A stretch of 64,000 bases of DNA from Gigaspora rosea (Eukaryota > Glomeromycota > Glomeromycetes > Diversisporales > Gigasporaceae): the NCBI GenBank assembly GCA_003550325.1, contig QKWP01000859.1:126469-190468 (forward strand). Reading direction: 5' to 3'. Shown here piece after piece: positions 20,154 through 31,860 of the stretch. A model generated the notes under the pieces. It had not been told where the DNA came from. It saw only the letters and a program-made list of their open reading frames with translations, and did not search any database. A program made the translations under genes and the position numbers. The stretch's first letter is position 1. Each line of letters starts with the position of its first letter.

Positions 20154-21471
20154 ATGCCCCTAGACCTCAAGTATATCTATTTTATATTTAAAAAACAATG
20201 CGTACAGTAAACGTAAGTTTCTCTTAATCTACACACAAAACATAATGTTAGAGGTTAAAATTAACCTTAGTACACTTGCAGTTTACTCCTACATTTTTTT
20301 AACCATATTTATCATTATATTTTATTATGTTATAGATCTACTGTACTTTCTAATCTTTTCAAAAAAATCATATGTATTAGAATGATTCAAAGTTAACTTA
20401 TTTCGAAAATAAATAGAGGTTTAAAAAGTCTTATTTTTGGTTTGAAATTTTGAAATCAGAAAATAAAATAGATGCTATTCGGAGATAAAATGAATAAACT
20501 TTAATTACAAAATAAGCTTACAAATCAAAATAAACAAAGTTTATAAGTCTACTAATTTCAAAATAATTCCATTACTAATTAATTCGAAATCAGAAACTCT
20601 GAACGTTAGATTTGAATCACTCTAATAATGCTGTCTAGATCCGATTTGCTGAATTTTGGCTGCAAAAATTTTTTTAAAAAAATACATAAAACTATTGTTA
20701 ATAGAAATAATAGAAATGTTAAAAAAAAAATATAAGTTAAACCATGATAATTTATGCTGATAAAAATCTGCTTCATTGACAATAGAACTTTGAGTATCTG
20801 GTTCTTAATCTATTAACTTTTTAAGACTAATACCTCTCTGAGCATTTGTAAGATAATGCAAATATTAACAATACAATCTAATTTTCTTATTTTAAATTAA
20901 AAAATAATCTCTTTAAAAACTAAATTTTAAATTCTATTCAGCTGAATGATTCTTTGAATAAACTATATTGTTTTAAGGATACATAATCAGTGATATCGCA
21001 ATCAAATTATATCTGTAATAAATTTTTAAAGAAAAGTTCTTTTTTACAATATACCTTTAAAATCCTTAGTTAAAGCTAAAATACTATATGATGTAATCTT
21101 TTAAAAATTTTTTAGCTTTTCAATATCATATGAAATGGCATGCCCGTGATCCATTGAAAAAAATTTTTCTTAAATTTTGAACGTGATAATTAAGAATCAC
21201 CTATTTTTTGTATTGTTCTGGTTTTGAAATTATTCTAAATTAGAATAATAATGGACATTTTATTTTACTTTTTTTTAGAAACACAGTAGTTTATTTAGAT
21301 ACAGAATTTTGCAAAAAATATTATTTTTTTGATCCCACTCTTGTTTAGTGAGGCAAAGGCTTAAAATATTATTTTACATTTATTGAAGAAAACCAATTCT
21401 AACTGAATTGAGGCAAGAAATGCTTGAATGAATTAATATACACAGGTCAAAATTATACACATTGGTATAAT
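20154..21471. other. AT-rich intergenic stretch
   Basis: No gene, RNA or recognised element. Confidence 0.4.
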
Positions 21472-21882
21472 TAGAGATGTTAAATTGCTTATAAAATGCT
21501 CAAACTGCTTAACACAATTTTCTTATTAGTTTTATGATTTTTTTATTTTTTATTTTTTGTAAAATTACAGTATTAAAATTGTTTATAATAATTTTAAAAA
21601 AATATATTTATTAAAAAAATAAAAATTTGGTCTAATTTGCAAATATTAATCATTTTATATCATTAAAGCACTGCTCAAAAGCATAATTGCTTATAAATTG
21701 CTTAAAGACAATTTCTTACTACAAATATTATTTTTAACTTTTTTTTGTAATTAGATATATTGTTTATATTATTTTTAATCTAATTATTTATTAAAAAAAT
21801 TAATTTGATTATCATTGTAGTTTAATAAATTATTTTAAATTTGTGTTACACAAAGCAATTTAGAAGCAATTTAACATCTATA
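21472..21882. mobile_element. hAT-like MITE, 411 bp
   Basis: Left end TAGAGATGTTAAATTGCTTA and right end (complement) TATAGATGTTAAATTGCTTC are inverted repeats. The flank GGTATAAT is exactly duplicated at 21464-21471 and 21883-21890. AATTGCTTATAAA motifs recur inside. Non-coding. Confidence 0.88.
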
Positions 21883-21892
21883 GGTATAATAT

Positions 21893-22145
21893 CAGGTACC
21901 CAATATATATAGTATATAGATAATTTGTGTTCAATATGTGTAAGATATATTTATACACATACCCGATATATGTAGAGTTCATGTAGGATATAAGACACAT
22001 ATCAGACGCATATAGTACACATATAGTATACCTACCATATACATATTAGGTACATATCGCATATATAAATTTGTAATGCATCATGTACTCAGTATATATT
22101 ATAGGATACCTGATATGTGTAAGTTTATGTAGAATTTCAAACATA
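21893..22145. repeat. TATATGTG-rich minisatellite
   Basis: Irregular ATATATAGTACACATATAG-like units. The array reappears at about 22395-22436 and 22753-22775, so it was originally one block, later split by two insertions (22147-22394 and 22439-22750). Confidence 0.7.
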
Positions 22146-22146
22146 T

Positions 22147-22394
22147 ATAGTTATACTTGCTAGCAAAACACAGACAAATCCCAAATTCAAAAAAACAATT
22201 GCTATTTATAAAAGATTAAATCAAAGAAATAGACTTAAAATTTTGCAAATATATTATTTATAACAATAAGAATATCTACTATTTGTTTAAATAAAGATTA
22301 TTAATAAAGTTTTTGAGAAATTAATTTGGGATGTATTTGGGATTTGGGCAGGACAAATTCCAAACTATAGTAATTTGGGATTTTGCCAACATGT
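22147..22394 (+). mobile_element. Dispersed TIR repeat, copy 1
   Basis: It matches 46937-47178 in reverse complement along its length (AGACAAATCCCAAATTC, TTAATAAAGTTTTTGAGAAA, GGACAAATTCCAAACTATAG). Ends carry short inverted TTGCYRGC/TTGCC-type motifs. It splits the TATATGTG minisatellite. Confidence 0.7.
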
Positions 22395-22438
22395 ATATAT
22401 ATAGTACACATATAGTATATATGCTATATATATATTAG

Positions 22439-22750
22439 AGGAGCAGGTCAAAATCCCGACAAACAGAATCCCAACAAGTCATAATCCCGACAAAAAAATC
22501 CTGACAATAAAAATACTGACAATCTCGACAACAAAAAAATCATTAAATTTATTTAAGTTAGGTTAGGGTTAGGTAAGTGCCTAGGATAGGGTTAGGGTGA
22601 TGCCTGGGCTAGGGTTTGGTTAGTTGATTTTATAGTAAAGTTGCTCAAGGAAAGCTTTTTTTGATTTGTCGGGATTTTTGATTGTCGGGATTTTTTTGTT
22701 AGGATTATGACCTGTCGGGATTTTGTTTGTCGGGATTTTGACCCAAACCC
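22439..22750. mobile_element. TIR element with long GACAAAATCCC-type termini
   Basis: GGTCAAAATCCCGACAAACA begins a terminal inverted repeat of about 55 bp, whose mirror ends GTCGGGATTTTGACCCAAAC. The heptamer ATATTAG flanks it at 22432-22438 and 22751-22757. The centre (22557-22625) contains TTAGGGTTAGG-like telomeric-looking blocks. No coding capacity. Confidence 0.8.
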
Positions 22751-22775
22751 ATATTAGGTATATAGCATATATAAA

Positions 22776-23104
22776 TACTGTAATAATATTATGATAGCAA
22801 TATTAATACTTTATTTTAATTTTAATTTATTAAAACTACACATACTAATTAATTTATTAAAATTTTTTATTTATATAATATAAATAATGAACATTTTAAA
22901 GGTAGGGTTAATGTAGATTATTTTTTTTTAATAGTGATTATGTTGTAATTATATGAAATCAGGTGATCAACCAATCACAATTGCAAACAATATAGATTCA
23001 ACCAATCAGAATTAATTATTTTGTGTAACTACAGAAAATTTGAGCCAACTACGAAAAACTTTGTAACATATAGAAGTATAATTTTTTTAAATACTATATT
23101 TATT
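22776..23104. other. AT-rich intergenic stretch
   Basis: Nothing recognisable apart from AATCAGGTGATCAACCAATC near 22960. Confidence 0.4.
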
Positions 23105-23121
23105 AAAATTTTACTATTATT

Positions 23122-23846
23122 CCTCTGGGTCGATAGTGCAGTGGTTAGCACTCCGGGACACAATCGCAAGGTCGCGAGTTCAAGTTCAAAGGGCGATGAA
23201 ACTCTGCCAGGGCCACGATTGGAAATGATTAAGCAGTTACCGCATAGCCACAGAGTTAGGGACAACCAAAAAAGGTATAATTCATCAACAAATGACGTAA
23301 ACATTGAGAGAGCCCAGTTTAAGAATTACAAAATAGGCAAGTCATACCAGCCAAATAAAAGAAAAGAATTGCAGGATCCGAGCTCAGGAAGACCTTCCCT
23401 CACCCAAATGGAAGGAAACTGAAACTTCAAGAAGGCTAGTATGGTAACTTTGAGAAGGCTAAAACGGGAAAGGAAGTACCAGAACTAGGGCCACCAGAAC
23501 AAACTACCGGAAACTGGACCAAAGGCTGCTTCGAGTAGAAATGTCAGAATATTAGTACTGAGTGGAGCATCGGGAAGGATTTCTGTGGACTGACATGAAG
23601 CGGAAAAACTAGAAAGACTATAAGAAGCTGAAACTGATAACACTGCCGGACAGGCATAGTAACAAATGAGAGTATATTCAGGAAGACCGAGTATGGAATA
23701 AGGGAGGTACAGACAGCCTATAAATAGTAAAAATAAAAATAGGATAAAATCATGTACTAAAGCTGATCATAGCCGTAAAATTAAGTGAATTAATAAAGAG
23801 GCCATACGCCACCTCTGGGTATTTCCCAGAAGGAAAACATAAAAAA
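23122..23846 (+). mobile_element. tRNA-headed SINE
   Basis: The head GGGTCGATAGTGCAGTGGTT matches a tRNA A-box region, and GGTCGCGAGTTCAAGTTC supplies the B-box, giving an internal pol III promoter. The body is unusually GC-rich for this window. The 3' end has a short stem (CTCTGGG...CCCAGAAG) and a poly-A tail. AAAATTTTACTATTATT is duplicated at 23105-23121 and about 23846-23863 (one extra T), a target-primed signature. At about 725 bp it is long for a SINE. An open frame of 133 codons overlapping its start is fortuitous. Confidence 0.85.
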
Positions 23847-23863
23847 AAATTTTTACTATTATT

Positions 23864-24369
23864 AAAAGAGTATTTTGTATTACATATTATAAAATTTTTG
23901 GCTAAATTAATAACAACATTAAAAGTTTTATTTGTAGCACATTTTTATTTTCTATATAAATCTTATTGTACCACTAAAATTATATAATAAATGATCTATA
24001 TTCACTTTACTCTTAAGCATTTGCTTTTAACTAATACAATTATACAATACAAAATTAACAAGAATCCAATGAACTAATCTTAATCATATAATTTATACTA
24101 AAAAAAATCTAATGCTAACTAATATGCCCTAACCCTAACTCTAAAGTAATAATTTTAATTAATATATGCTAGCAAATTGCCAATTTGCCATTCACAATAT
24201 TATCAACTACATATATATTAATTAAAAATAATATATAAAAAATAAAATAAATATAAAAGAATTTAAAATCAATAATCTCATAGTAAGCTGAAAGATAAAG
24301 ATATATAAAAAATATAAGCCAGCAGACTTAGCAAGATAGTTATCCATTACATTCGTATGGCTAGAGCTT
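23864..24369. other. AT-rich stretch with one arm of a direct repeat
   Basis: 24153-24230 (TATGCTAGCAAATTGCCAAT and following) is repeated directly at about 24960-25032, with only a few differences. The copies flank the 24370-24900 TIR element. Otherwise empty. Confidence 0.55.
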
Positions 24370-24900
24370 GGGGGTCATCCATAAATAACGTTATGTACCC
24401 CCTCATAGTAGTGCTTGACCCCCCTACTATATAAAAAATTTTTCAAAATCCATATGTTTATATATAAAACTTTACAAAAACTTGAATATATTGTGACACA
24501 GTGATCCGATTCGGATGATTTAGGTACTATCGATTCGTCTCAGTGAGACGAATCCAATGATACCAAAATCATTTCATTCGGATTACTGGATCAATAGTTA
24601 TTCACAAAAAACTATTAATTTTATAGTCATTTTATAAGAAAACATAATAACCAATTGTATTTGGCCAATAACTTTTGATCCAGTAATCCAAATGAAATGA
24701 AATTTGTACCATTCGACTCATCTCACCGAGACAAATCAAATGGTACCAAAATCATTAAATTTGAACTACTAGAGCAGTTTTTAGATGATTTTTCTAAAAA
24801 AATTGCGTTATATTTTTTTGACCCCCCTATTTAAGAGGAAAATCGTTATATTTTGTCAGACCCCTCCCCCCTCTTGTATAATGTTATTTTGGATGCCCCC
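24370..24900. mobile_element. TIR element with nested palindromes
   Basis: Left terminus GGGGGTCATCCATAAATAAC and right terminus (complement) GGGGGCATCCAAAATAACAT are inverted repeats of about 23 bp. Inside, two palindromic blocks carry TCGTCTCAGTGAGACGA and CATCTCACCGAGACAAAT, each flanked by TGATCCAGTAATCC-type sequence. The target duplication is not clear. Non-coding. Confidence 0.7.
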
Positions 24901-25031
24901 TTGCCAAAGGTTTTACTACTTATATTTACACCATCTACAATCATATATAGATTTTAAATTTAATTAATATATATGCTAGCAAATTGCCAATTTGCTATTC
25001 ACAGTATCAGCAACTACATATATATTAATTA

Positions 25032-25355
25032 AAAAACTAACAAGGTACCCAAGGTAAAATCTACAAAACACTTCAAAATGCACCAAGCAATATTGAAATC
25101 AGTGGCAAAACACTTGAGACAACCATGAACTCACACATAGAGCACCCAAGAAAACTGGCAGGGCACACAAAATGAAATCTATAACAAAAAACCCTGAACA
25201 CACTCGAAGCAATATCAAAATCAGTGACAAGACACCACGTAATCATACAAAAAACATCCAAAAAAACTAACAGGCTCCCAAAGCGAAATCTCTAAAACAT
25301 ACTCAAAGCAATATTGAAATTAGCTGAGGCAATCATAAAATCACTTGAAGAACCT
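25032..25355. repeat. Tandem repeat, about 115-bp unit, three copies
   Basis: Units start near 25032, 25148 and 25264 and share AAACTRRCAGG, AAATCTMTAA and CAAAGCAATATTGAAATYAG. Divergence is moderate. Confidence 0.65.
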
Positions 25356-25740
25356 AAAAAAGAAAAAAAACTAAAGAGTAGTATTTAAAACTAGAGCATG
25401 TTAACAAAAATATGATGAAAAAGAAAAACACCAATGCCGCCAGTGACAAATAATATACCGAAATGTTCAGCACTAATAATGAAGCACTGACTAATGACTC
25501 CAATACCAAAATCTGAAACTGTTACCTGAAGAACCTAAAAAAGAAAACCATAAAAGTTAGTTTTGAACTAAAATGCAATAAAAATACTACTAAACTAATG
25601 ATGCTAACAATAAACAAATATATGCACCAAAATGAACGATACCAATAGCAGTAGCCATCGATGAATAGAAGCTGCTCCAAAATGAACGGCACTAACAACA
25701 AAGAAAGATTGCTCCAAAATGGATGACGCCAACGATAAAG
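25356..25740. repeat. Degenerate short repeats
   Basis: GAAGAACCTAAAAAAGAAAA occurs twice (about 25345 and 25528). A block of about 43 bp built on GCTCCAAAATGAACGRCRCY occurs three times between 25625 and 25735. No ORF. Confidence 0.5.
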
Positions 25741-25960
25741 TGATCTTCTAAAAAGTATAATGGAAAAAAATTAAAAATAAAAAAATTAAATTAAATAAAT
25801 TAAAATAACGATAAAAAATAAAAATTATTAAATAAAAAAATTATAATAATAATAATAATAATAAATATTAATAAAAAAATAAATAGAAAAAAAATAAAAA
25901 AAATTTTTTAAAAAGATATAAAAAAAAACTAAAAATGGTGAAAAAAATAAATATTTATTA
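25741..25960. repeat. A-rich low-complexity DNA
   Basis: Runs of AAAAATAAA and (AAT)n. No other information. Confidence 0.8.
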
Positions 25961-26076
25961 TATTATACTGTAATACAAACATATATAAATGTTTGCTTTG
26001 CATATCAAAAAACTTTTTTATATGGTTTACAATATTATTTTAGTGTACTAAGTAAAATCAAAGATTTCATAGTATA

Positions 26077-26917
26077 CAGTTGCCTTTCTCTTATCTGAAC
26101 AGCCTATTGCAAAAGATTTTGTTCGGTTTAGAGAAAGTTCGTAATATAAAATTTCTCTTTCTAAACCGAACTCTAATAAAAATTCAGTATATAAAGAGTT
26201 ATTAGTATAAAAAAAAAACAGAGATAAAAAATTTCTTAAGCCCATTTGACATATCATCTGGCATAGATCACAAATATATTTTCCACAAAATGTGAAAAAA
26301 AAACTTAAAAAAAAAAAAAAACTGGTTTGATTAATTTTATCCAATTTTTGTATTTATTACTCTTCAGGTTACTATTATCTGATCCAGGTCATAGTCCGGG
26401 TTGAATATCTGATCCAGATTATAACCTGGGTTATAGCCCGGGTTGAATATCTGATTCAGATTATAACCCGAGTTATAGCCTGAGTTAAATATCTGATCCA
26501 GATTATAACTCGGGTTGAATATCTGATCCAAATTATAACCCAAGTTATAGCCCAGGTTGAATATCTGATCCAGATTATAACCCGGGTTGAGTATCTGACC
26601 TGTTATGTTACTATTATCTGACCTGGATCATGACCCTTGTTAATTATTTGACTTGTCAGGTCACTATTATCTAATCCGGGTCAGAATACTAGTTTAATTA
26701 ATTATATAAAATAAATTTTATTCATAATATAAAATAAATTTAATTAAATAAAAGATCATATGTATGATTAACTTGAGTTTGGATTCGGAATAGAAAATTT
26801 ATTATATTAATTCGGTATATCCAGAGGAAATATATATAAAAATATTTGTTCTGGAAGTTTTAGTTCAGATTATCAAGAGTCCGGTATATAGAGGGCCGGA
26901 TTAGAGAGAGGCAACTA
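26077..26917. mobile_element. pogo/Tc1-like TIR element
   Basis: The left end CAGTTGCCTTTCTCTTATCT lies next to TA, and the right end in complement reads TAGTTGCCTCTCTCTAATCC, also next to TA. TA duplication and CAGT-type ends suggest the Tc1/mariner-pogo group. It contains a minisatellite (26366-26690) and no transposase ORF. Confidence 0.65.
26366..26690. repeat. 42-bp minisatellite
   Basis: Seven or so units built on GGTTGAATATCTGATCCAGA and TTATAACCCGGGTTATAGCC. Some units lack the second half and are about 30 bp. The unit itself is partly palindromic (AACCCGGGTT). Confidence 0.85.
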
Positions 26918-27170
26918 TATTTTAATAAATTGAATCTACCAATTTTTAGAAAATATATCAGATATTACTAGACTGCCAAAATTTTAGTTGTATCATATAG
27001 ATTTTTTGTTAAAAGATGATAATTAAATATTAGATATACTGTATAATAGATAAATTAAATAAATATAAAGTATACTTTGTTTATTTTATGATAAAATCGA
27101 ATTAAAATTTAAAGTGAATACTTTAATTTCGTTTCAATAAGAGATTTCAGAATTAAAATTCATAAATCTT

Positions 27171-27877
27171 TTTTTTTTATGTTTAGACTGAAGCATATAC
27201 TAGTCTTATTGGTTTTATTATTTGATAGTTTTGTTTATATAAACGAGAGTACAACTAGCCACAAGTGCACTTTTGGTGCCTAATTTAAGTAGTCCGCCCG
27301 CAGGTTCTATACTAGCTTCCATACCTGCAACCCACTATGGGTATTTCCTATTCAAAACCCTCTGATCTATATATCATCCCTATTAGTTATAAGCCAAACA
27401 GACCTTGGGCTAATTTACTCCACAAGCATCCAGTACTTGTCGAGCAACTCCGTCCCATTTTGGCGTCACTCTGGATTTTCAGTAACTGACGCATCTGCAT
27501 TATACTGACACTCGTAGTCCGGTACCACTCTGAATCACTAGGCACATCCTTGCCCTTTATAAGGTTCGTTCTGATCCCGGTACCGACCTCATTATAGTAG
27601 TGCCGTCAAAGATCATACTCTACCTTCTTACTCAGAACTTCCTAAACGGAGTTTTGTTTTTCCAGTTTTTTGGACTTTTTGGCGTAACAAATACCATTGC
27701 ACCCGAGAGCTCTTATTCAAAATGGTAGAACCAAGGTTACAGGTTTCGTATCCAACTGATACTGAGCCACAGTTACCGCAACACAGGTTTAATTTTTGTT
27801 ATCATTGCCAGTGGGATTTGAACTTTCGATCTGCCACTTGGGTGACAATATAGCTACTTCTCTAGGTCGCTACACCC
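27171..27877 (-). mobile_element. tRNA-headed SINE, second family
   Basis: On the minus strand the head starts GGGTGTAGCGACCTAGAGAA and has the B-box-like AAAGTTCAAATCCCACTGG. The body is GC-richer than its surroundings and ends in a short stem (AGACT...AGTCT) plus AAACATAAAAAAAA. The flanks TAAATCTTA/TAAATCTTT with ATTCGTAAATC and ATTCATAAATC (27881-27891 and about 27158-27168) form an imperfect target duplication. Its sequence differs from the 23.1-kb SINE, but the tail AAACATAAAAA is shared. Confidence 0.75.
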
Positions 27878-28137
27878 TTAATTCGTAAATCTTATTTTGA
27901 TAATTAATAAAATAAGAAGAGATTTTATTATCATTTATTTTTTAATTAAAATTCGAATATACTTATTTATATGATTTAATTATTATAAAATTATTTTATT
28001 GTTTTTTATACTTAACATGTCTAAAATTTATATCGGCAATGTCAAATTAAACAAATAAGTAGTTGCACAATGCAGTTGTGCGAAACCAGAAATGGAAAAA
28101 TTAGTCCATTATAATGCTAGATATTATATACAGAAAG

Positions 28138-29054
28138 TAGTGCTTGGATCTGAATACTAAACTGGATATCCGGATAGATATCCTTTTTCACTTTTTCTAA
28201 TCTGAATTTATATTTAGATATATATTGGTTATTCGGGTTTATAATCCGGATTGTATTCGGATTTATAGCTATTACTATAAATTCTAAACACTCAAAAATT
28301 TTCTCAAATTTTTTCTGTTCCGTATAGTAAATTACCTAACTTATTGAAAACTATATTGCTATTTCCGGACTAAAGATTCGATGTAGTTTCCAGAGAATTA
28401 GATAATTTAATAGACAAAACAGAATAGATTCAAAAAACGAGAAAATTTTTAGGTATCCCAGAATTTATGATAATGGCTATAATTCAAAAATTTTTTTCTT
28501 ATTAAATGATGCTCACCAGAATTGAAAAGCTTGACATGTTGATTCAAATTATGTTATTTCACATGTCGAACATTTTAACTACATGAATCAAATTAATGCC
28601 TGAACCATATATCTAATTGGATATCCAGATAGATATCCTGTTTTATAGTTATTATTATAAATTCTTGAAACACCCAAAAATTTTCTCGTTTCCTTCATTT
28701 TGTCCAGTAAATTACATAACTCTCTGAAAGCTGTATCGCTAATTTTGAACCTTTAGCCTATAGACAGCGATGTAGTTTTTGAGGAGTTAGGTAATTTACC
28801 GGACGAAGCAGAAAAGATTTTGGCAATAAAAAAATTTTTAGATGTTCTAGAATTTAAAATACTTTATTGATAAAAGTCACATTAAACTTCTCTGATTGGC
28901 TGATGTTGATTAGTATATAATATCCGGATAAAAAATCAGATTTATAACAGCTAAAATAAAAATTTGGATTTATTATCCACTTTGCAAAAATGTAATCTGT
29001 AATCCTTTTTATATCCAGATACATCCAGATTTTGTAATCCAGATCCAAGCACTA
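28138..29054. mobile_element. hAT-like element with two internal foldback modules
   Basis: Ends TAGTGCTTGGATCTGAATAC and (complement) TAGTGCTTGGATCTGGATTA. The flank ACAGAAAG is exactly duplicated at 28130-28137 and 29055-29062. GGATATCCRGATAGATATCC blocks sit near 28168 and 28618. Two direct copies of a palindromic module (about 28270-28480 and 28655-28870) contain CAAAAATTTTCTC...GAGAAAATTTTT arms. Non-coding, 917 bp. Confidence 0.92.
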
Positions 29055-29062
29055 ACAGAAAG

Positions 29063-29599
29063 ACAATTATCATTTGGACAGAATTTTGACTTTTTTATAA
29101 AAAAATTCTTAGGCAACATTAGCATCCCGAGTCTTTTAGATAACATAAAAGAAATTTTTATTTATTTCATTTACAATGCATACTAAAGTTATAGTACAGA
29201 ACAATCCGATTATAACTCTAAACCGTACATGATTACTAATTAAATTCCAAATTTATTACATCTAATAGCATTATCTAAAATCTGCAAAATAATAAACCGA
29301 GCATGCAACAATTGTAAGTGTTAAAACAATTATATAAAAATGCACAATTTTATATAGTTAGCAAACAATATAACAGTACTAATAGTAAATGTTATAAAAA
29401 CAAGCCCCTATATTAATACAATTATGAATTAAGTTCAAAAAATCAAAAATCAGTACCAATATAAAATAAAATAATCTTAAGTAACTTGATACACACTATA
29501 CATAATCGATAATCCAGATAGAACCCCAAGTAAAACAAGTAAAAACAAGCTGCAATATTAACACATAAATACATTAGAAAGTACGATGATTATACATGA
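29063..29599. other. AT-rich stretch, start of a tandem duplication
   Basis: From about 29440 the sequence matches 29985-30075 (CTTAAGTAACTTGATA and TTAACACATAAATACATTA). No gene. Confidence 0.45.
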
Positions 29600-29828
29600 G
29601 AACGAAAGCATTTTGGGTTCTAAAACCCGAAATTAAAATTTGAAGACGAAATTGTTTTTGACCTATTTTACTTGAAAGATGAAATTATTTGATACTTTTT
29701 TTGAATAGATGAAATATAAGGAACATATCTATATAAATTTTATTTGCTCTTTCTTATAAAAAAATTTTAATTTTCTTTAATGAAGATGAAATAGGCCTTT
29801 TTTAAAAATCAATTTCGGTAGTATTACT
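29600..29828 (-). repeat. Dispersed repeat, copy 2 (uninterrupted)
   Basis: Reverse-complement match to 485-698 plus 1472-1500. It lies between tandem copies of another repeat, and the neighbouring unit at about 30078 lacks it, so this looks like a genuine insertion of about 225 bp. No inverted termini. Confidence 0.75.
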
Positions 29829-30260
29829 AATAATAATAAACAGTCAAGTCAATATACACATAAAAAAATCAATACTGTGAACACATACTGTAATATTATA
29901 GAACTCCTTAAACATCAATTCCTATTGCAATAAACAGTAATTTAAAAGCATAAAATGTTAGCACGCATAGTATACTAAAATAAAAAAAAATCTTAAGTAA
30001 CTTGATATATAATCAATAATCCAAACAGAATCCAAGTTACAATATTAACACATAAATACATTAAATCAAAAAAGCACAATAGTAAACAGCCAAATCAATG
30101 TACACATAAAAAAAATATACATACCTTAATAAAAAAATCAATACCGTAAACACATACCATTATATTATAGAATTCCTTAAACATCAATCTCTACTACAAT
30201 AAAAAGTAATTTAAAGCATGAAATATCAGCAAATATAGTGTACAAAATCACAAGGAACAA
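29829..30260. repeat. Tandem duplication, about 250-bp unit
   Basis: 29840-30075 and 30085-30250 share CAATRTACACATAAAAAAA, AATAYCGTRAACACATACYR and CTTAAACATCAATYYCTA. The first unit extends back to about 29440, interrupted by the dispersed repeat. Confidence 0.6.
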
Positions 30261-30540
30261 CCATTTAATTAGATGCCAAGAATTGCAAACATCACTTAAC
30301 TTGCCTATAAACTATACTCTATGTTGTTCCTGGTATTATTATCTTTTAAAAATATTATAAATGAAGCACGAATAAGGCTATTACAAAGTTCTGGAATTGA
30401 CGAACTATTGGAATTAATACAAGACATAGAACTGGGATCAATATTTTACTATATATAAAAAACAATTAAATCTATCAAGTTTTTTTGCTTAATTATATTA
30501 ATATATAAAATAATTCATTAAGCTATATAAGCAAAAGTTA

Positions 30541-30791
30541 ATAAGCTATATAAAAATTATTTAAGTGAAAGTTTAATAAGTTATATAAAAAATAATTTAA
30601 GTAAATATTTAGTAAGTAATATAAAAAAACTGGTATGGTATAATAAAAAAATTGCTGTAGATCTAATCTAGATTTAGACAAACTAAAAATAAATATTAAA
30701 TAAAAATAAATAAAATAAAATATAAAAAAAAATAAGCAAAAAAAAAGTAAAAAAAAGTAAAAAAAATAAAATAAAAAAAAATAAAAAATGA
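30541..30791. repeat. A-rich low-complexity DNA left of the gap
   Basis: TTAATAAGYTATATAAAAAAT-like units, then AAAAATAAAA runs that lead into the gap. Confidence 0.8.
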
Positions 30792-31500
30792 NNNNNNNNN
30801 NNNNNNNNNNNNNNNNNNNNNNNNNNNNNNNNNNNNNNNNNNNNNNNNNNNNNNNNNNNNNNNNNNNNNNNNNNNNNNNNNNNNNNNNNNNNNNNNNNNN
30901 NNNNNNNNNNNNNNNNNNNNNNNNNNNNNNNNNNNNNNNNNNNNNNNNNNNNNNNNNNNNNNNNNNNNNNNNNNNNNNNNNNNNNNNNNNNNNNNNNNNN
31001 NNNNNNNNNNNNNNNNNNNNNNNNNNNNNNNNNNNNNNNNNNNNNNNNNNNNNNNNNNNNNNNNNNNNNNNNNNNNNNNNNNNNNNNNNNNNNNNNNNNN
31101 NNNNNNNNNNNNNNNNNNNNNNNNNNNNNNNNNNNNNNNNNNNNNNNNNNNNNNNNNNNNNNNNNNNNNNNNNNNNNNNNNNNNNNNNNNNNNNNNNNNN
31201 NNNNNNNNNNNNNNNNNNNNNNNNNNNNNNNNNNNNNNNNNNNNNNNNNNNNNNNNNNNNNNNNNNNNNNNNNNNNNNNNNNNNNNNNNNNNNNNNNNNN
31301 NNNNNNNNNNNNNNNNNNNNNNNNNNNNNNNNNNNNNNNNNNNNNNNNNNNNNNNNNNNNNNNNNNNNNNNNNNNNNNNNNNNNNNNNNNNNNNNNNNNN
31401 NNNNNNNNNNNNNNNNNNNNNNNNNNNNNNNNNNNNNNNNNNNNNNNNNNNNNNNNNNNNNNNNNNNNNNNNNNNNNNNNNNNNNNNNNNNNNNNNNNNN
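30792..31500. other. Assembly gap (709 N)
   Basis: Unknown bases. Apparent long reading frames across it are artefacts. Confidence 0.99.
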
Positions 31501-31860
31501 AAAAAAAAACAAAGAAAAAAAAGCAAAAGCAAAATAAAAAAGAAGAAAAAAAAATAAAAAAAGTTAAAAAAGAAATCTAAATAAAAAAAAAACAAAACTA
31601 AAAAAAGAAAAACTAAAATAAAAAAAAAACCGAAATAAAAAAAAAGTAAAAAAAATAACTAAAATAAAAAAATAAAAATAAAAATAAAAAAATGAAAATT
31701 AAAAGAAAGAAAAACAAAAATAAAAAAATAAAAATAAAAATAAAAAAAGAAAAACAAAAATAAAATAAAAATAAAAATAAAAAAATAAAATAAAATAAAA
31801 AAATAAAATAAAAAATAAAAATAAATAAAAATAAATAAAAATAAAAATAAAAAAGATCGA
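31501..31860. repeat. A-rich low-complexity DNA right of the gap
   Basis: AAAAATAAAAATAAAA arrays almost without other bases. The gap probably reflects an unresolved extension of this repeat. Confidence 0.85.

Noticed and set aside
22557..22625. Interstitial telomere
   Set aside because: Only a few degenerate TTAGGG words, symmetric inside a TIR element, not a telomere array.
23127..23200. Functional tRNA gene
   Set aside because: A and B boxes are present, but no proper acceptor or anticodon stem can be drawn, and the sequence continues into a poly-A-tailed body with target duplications: a SINE.
30538..31595. Long open frames on both strands over 30.5-31.6 kb
   Set aside because: They cross the N gap; the remaining codons come from A/T runs and translate as Phe/Leu or Lys runs.
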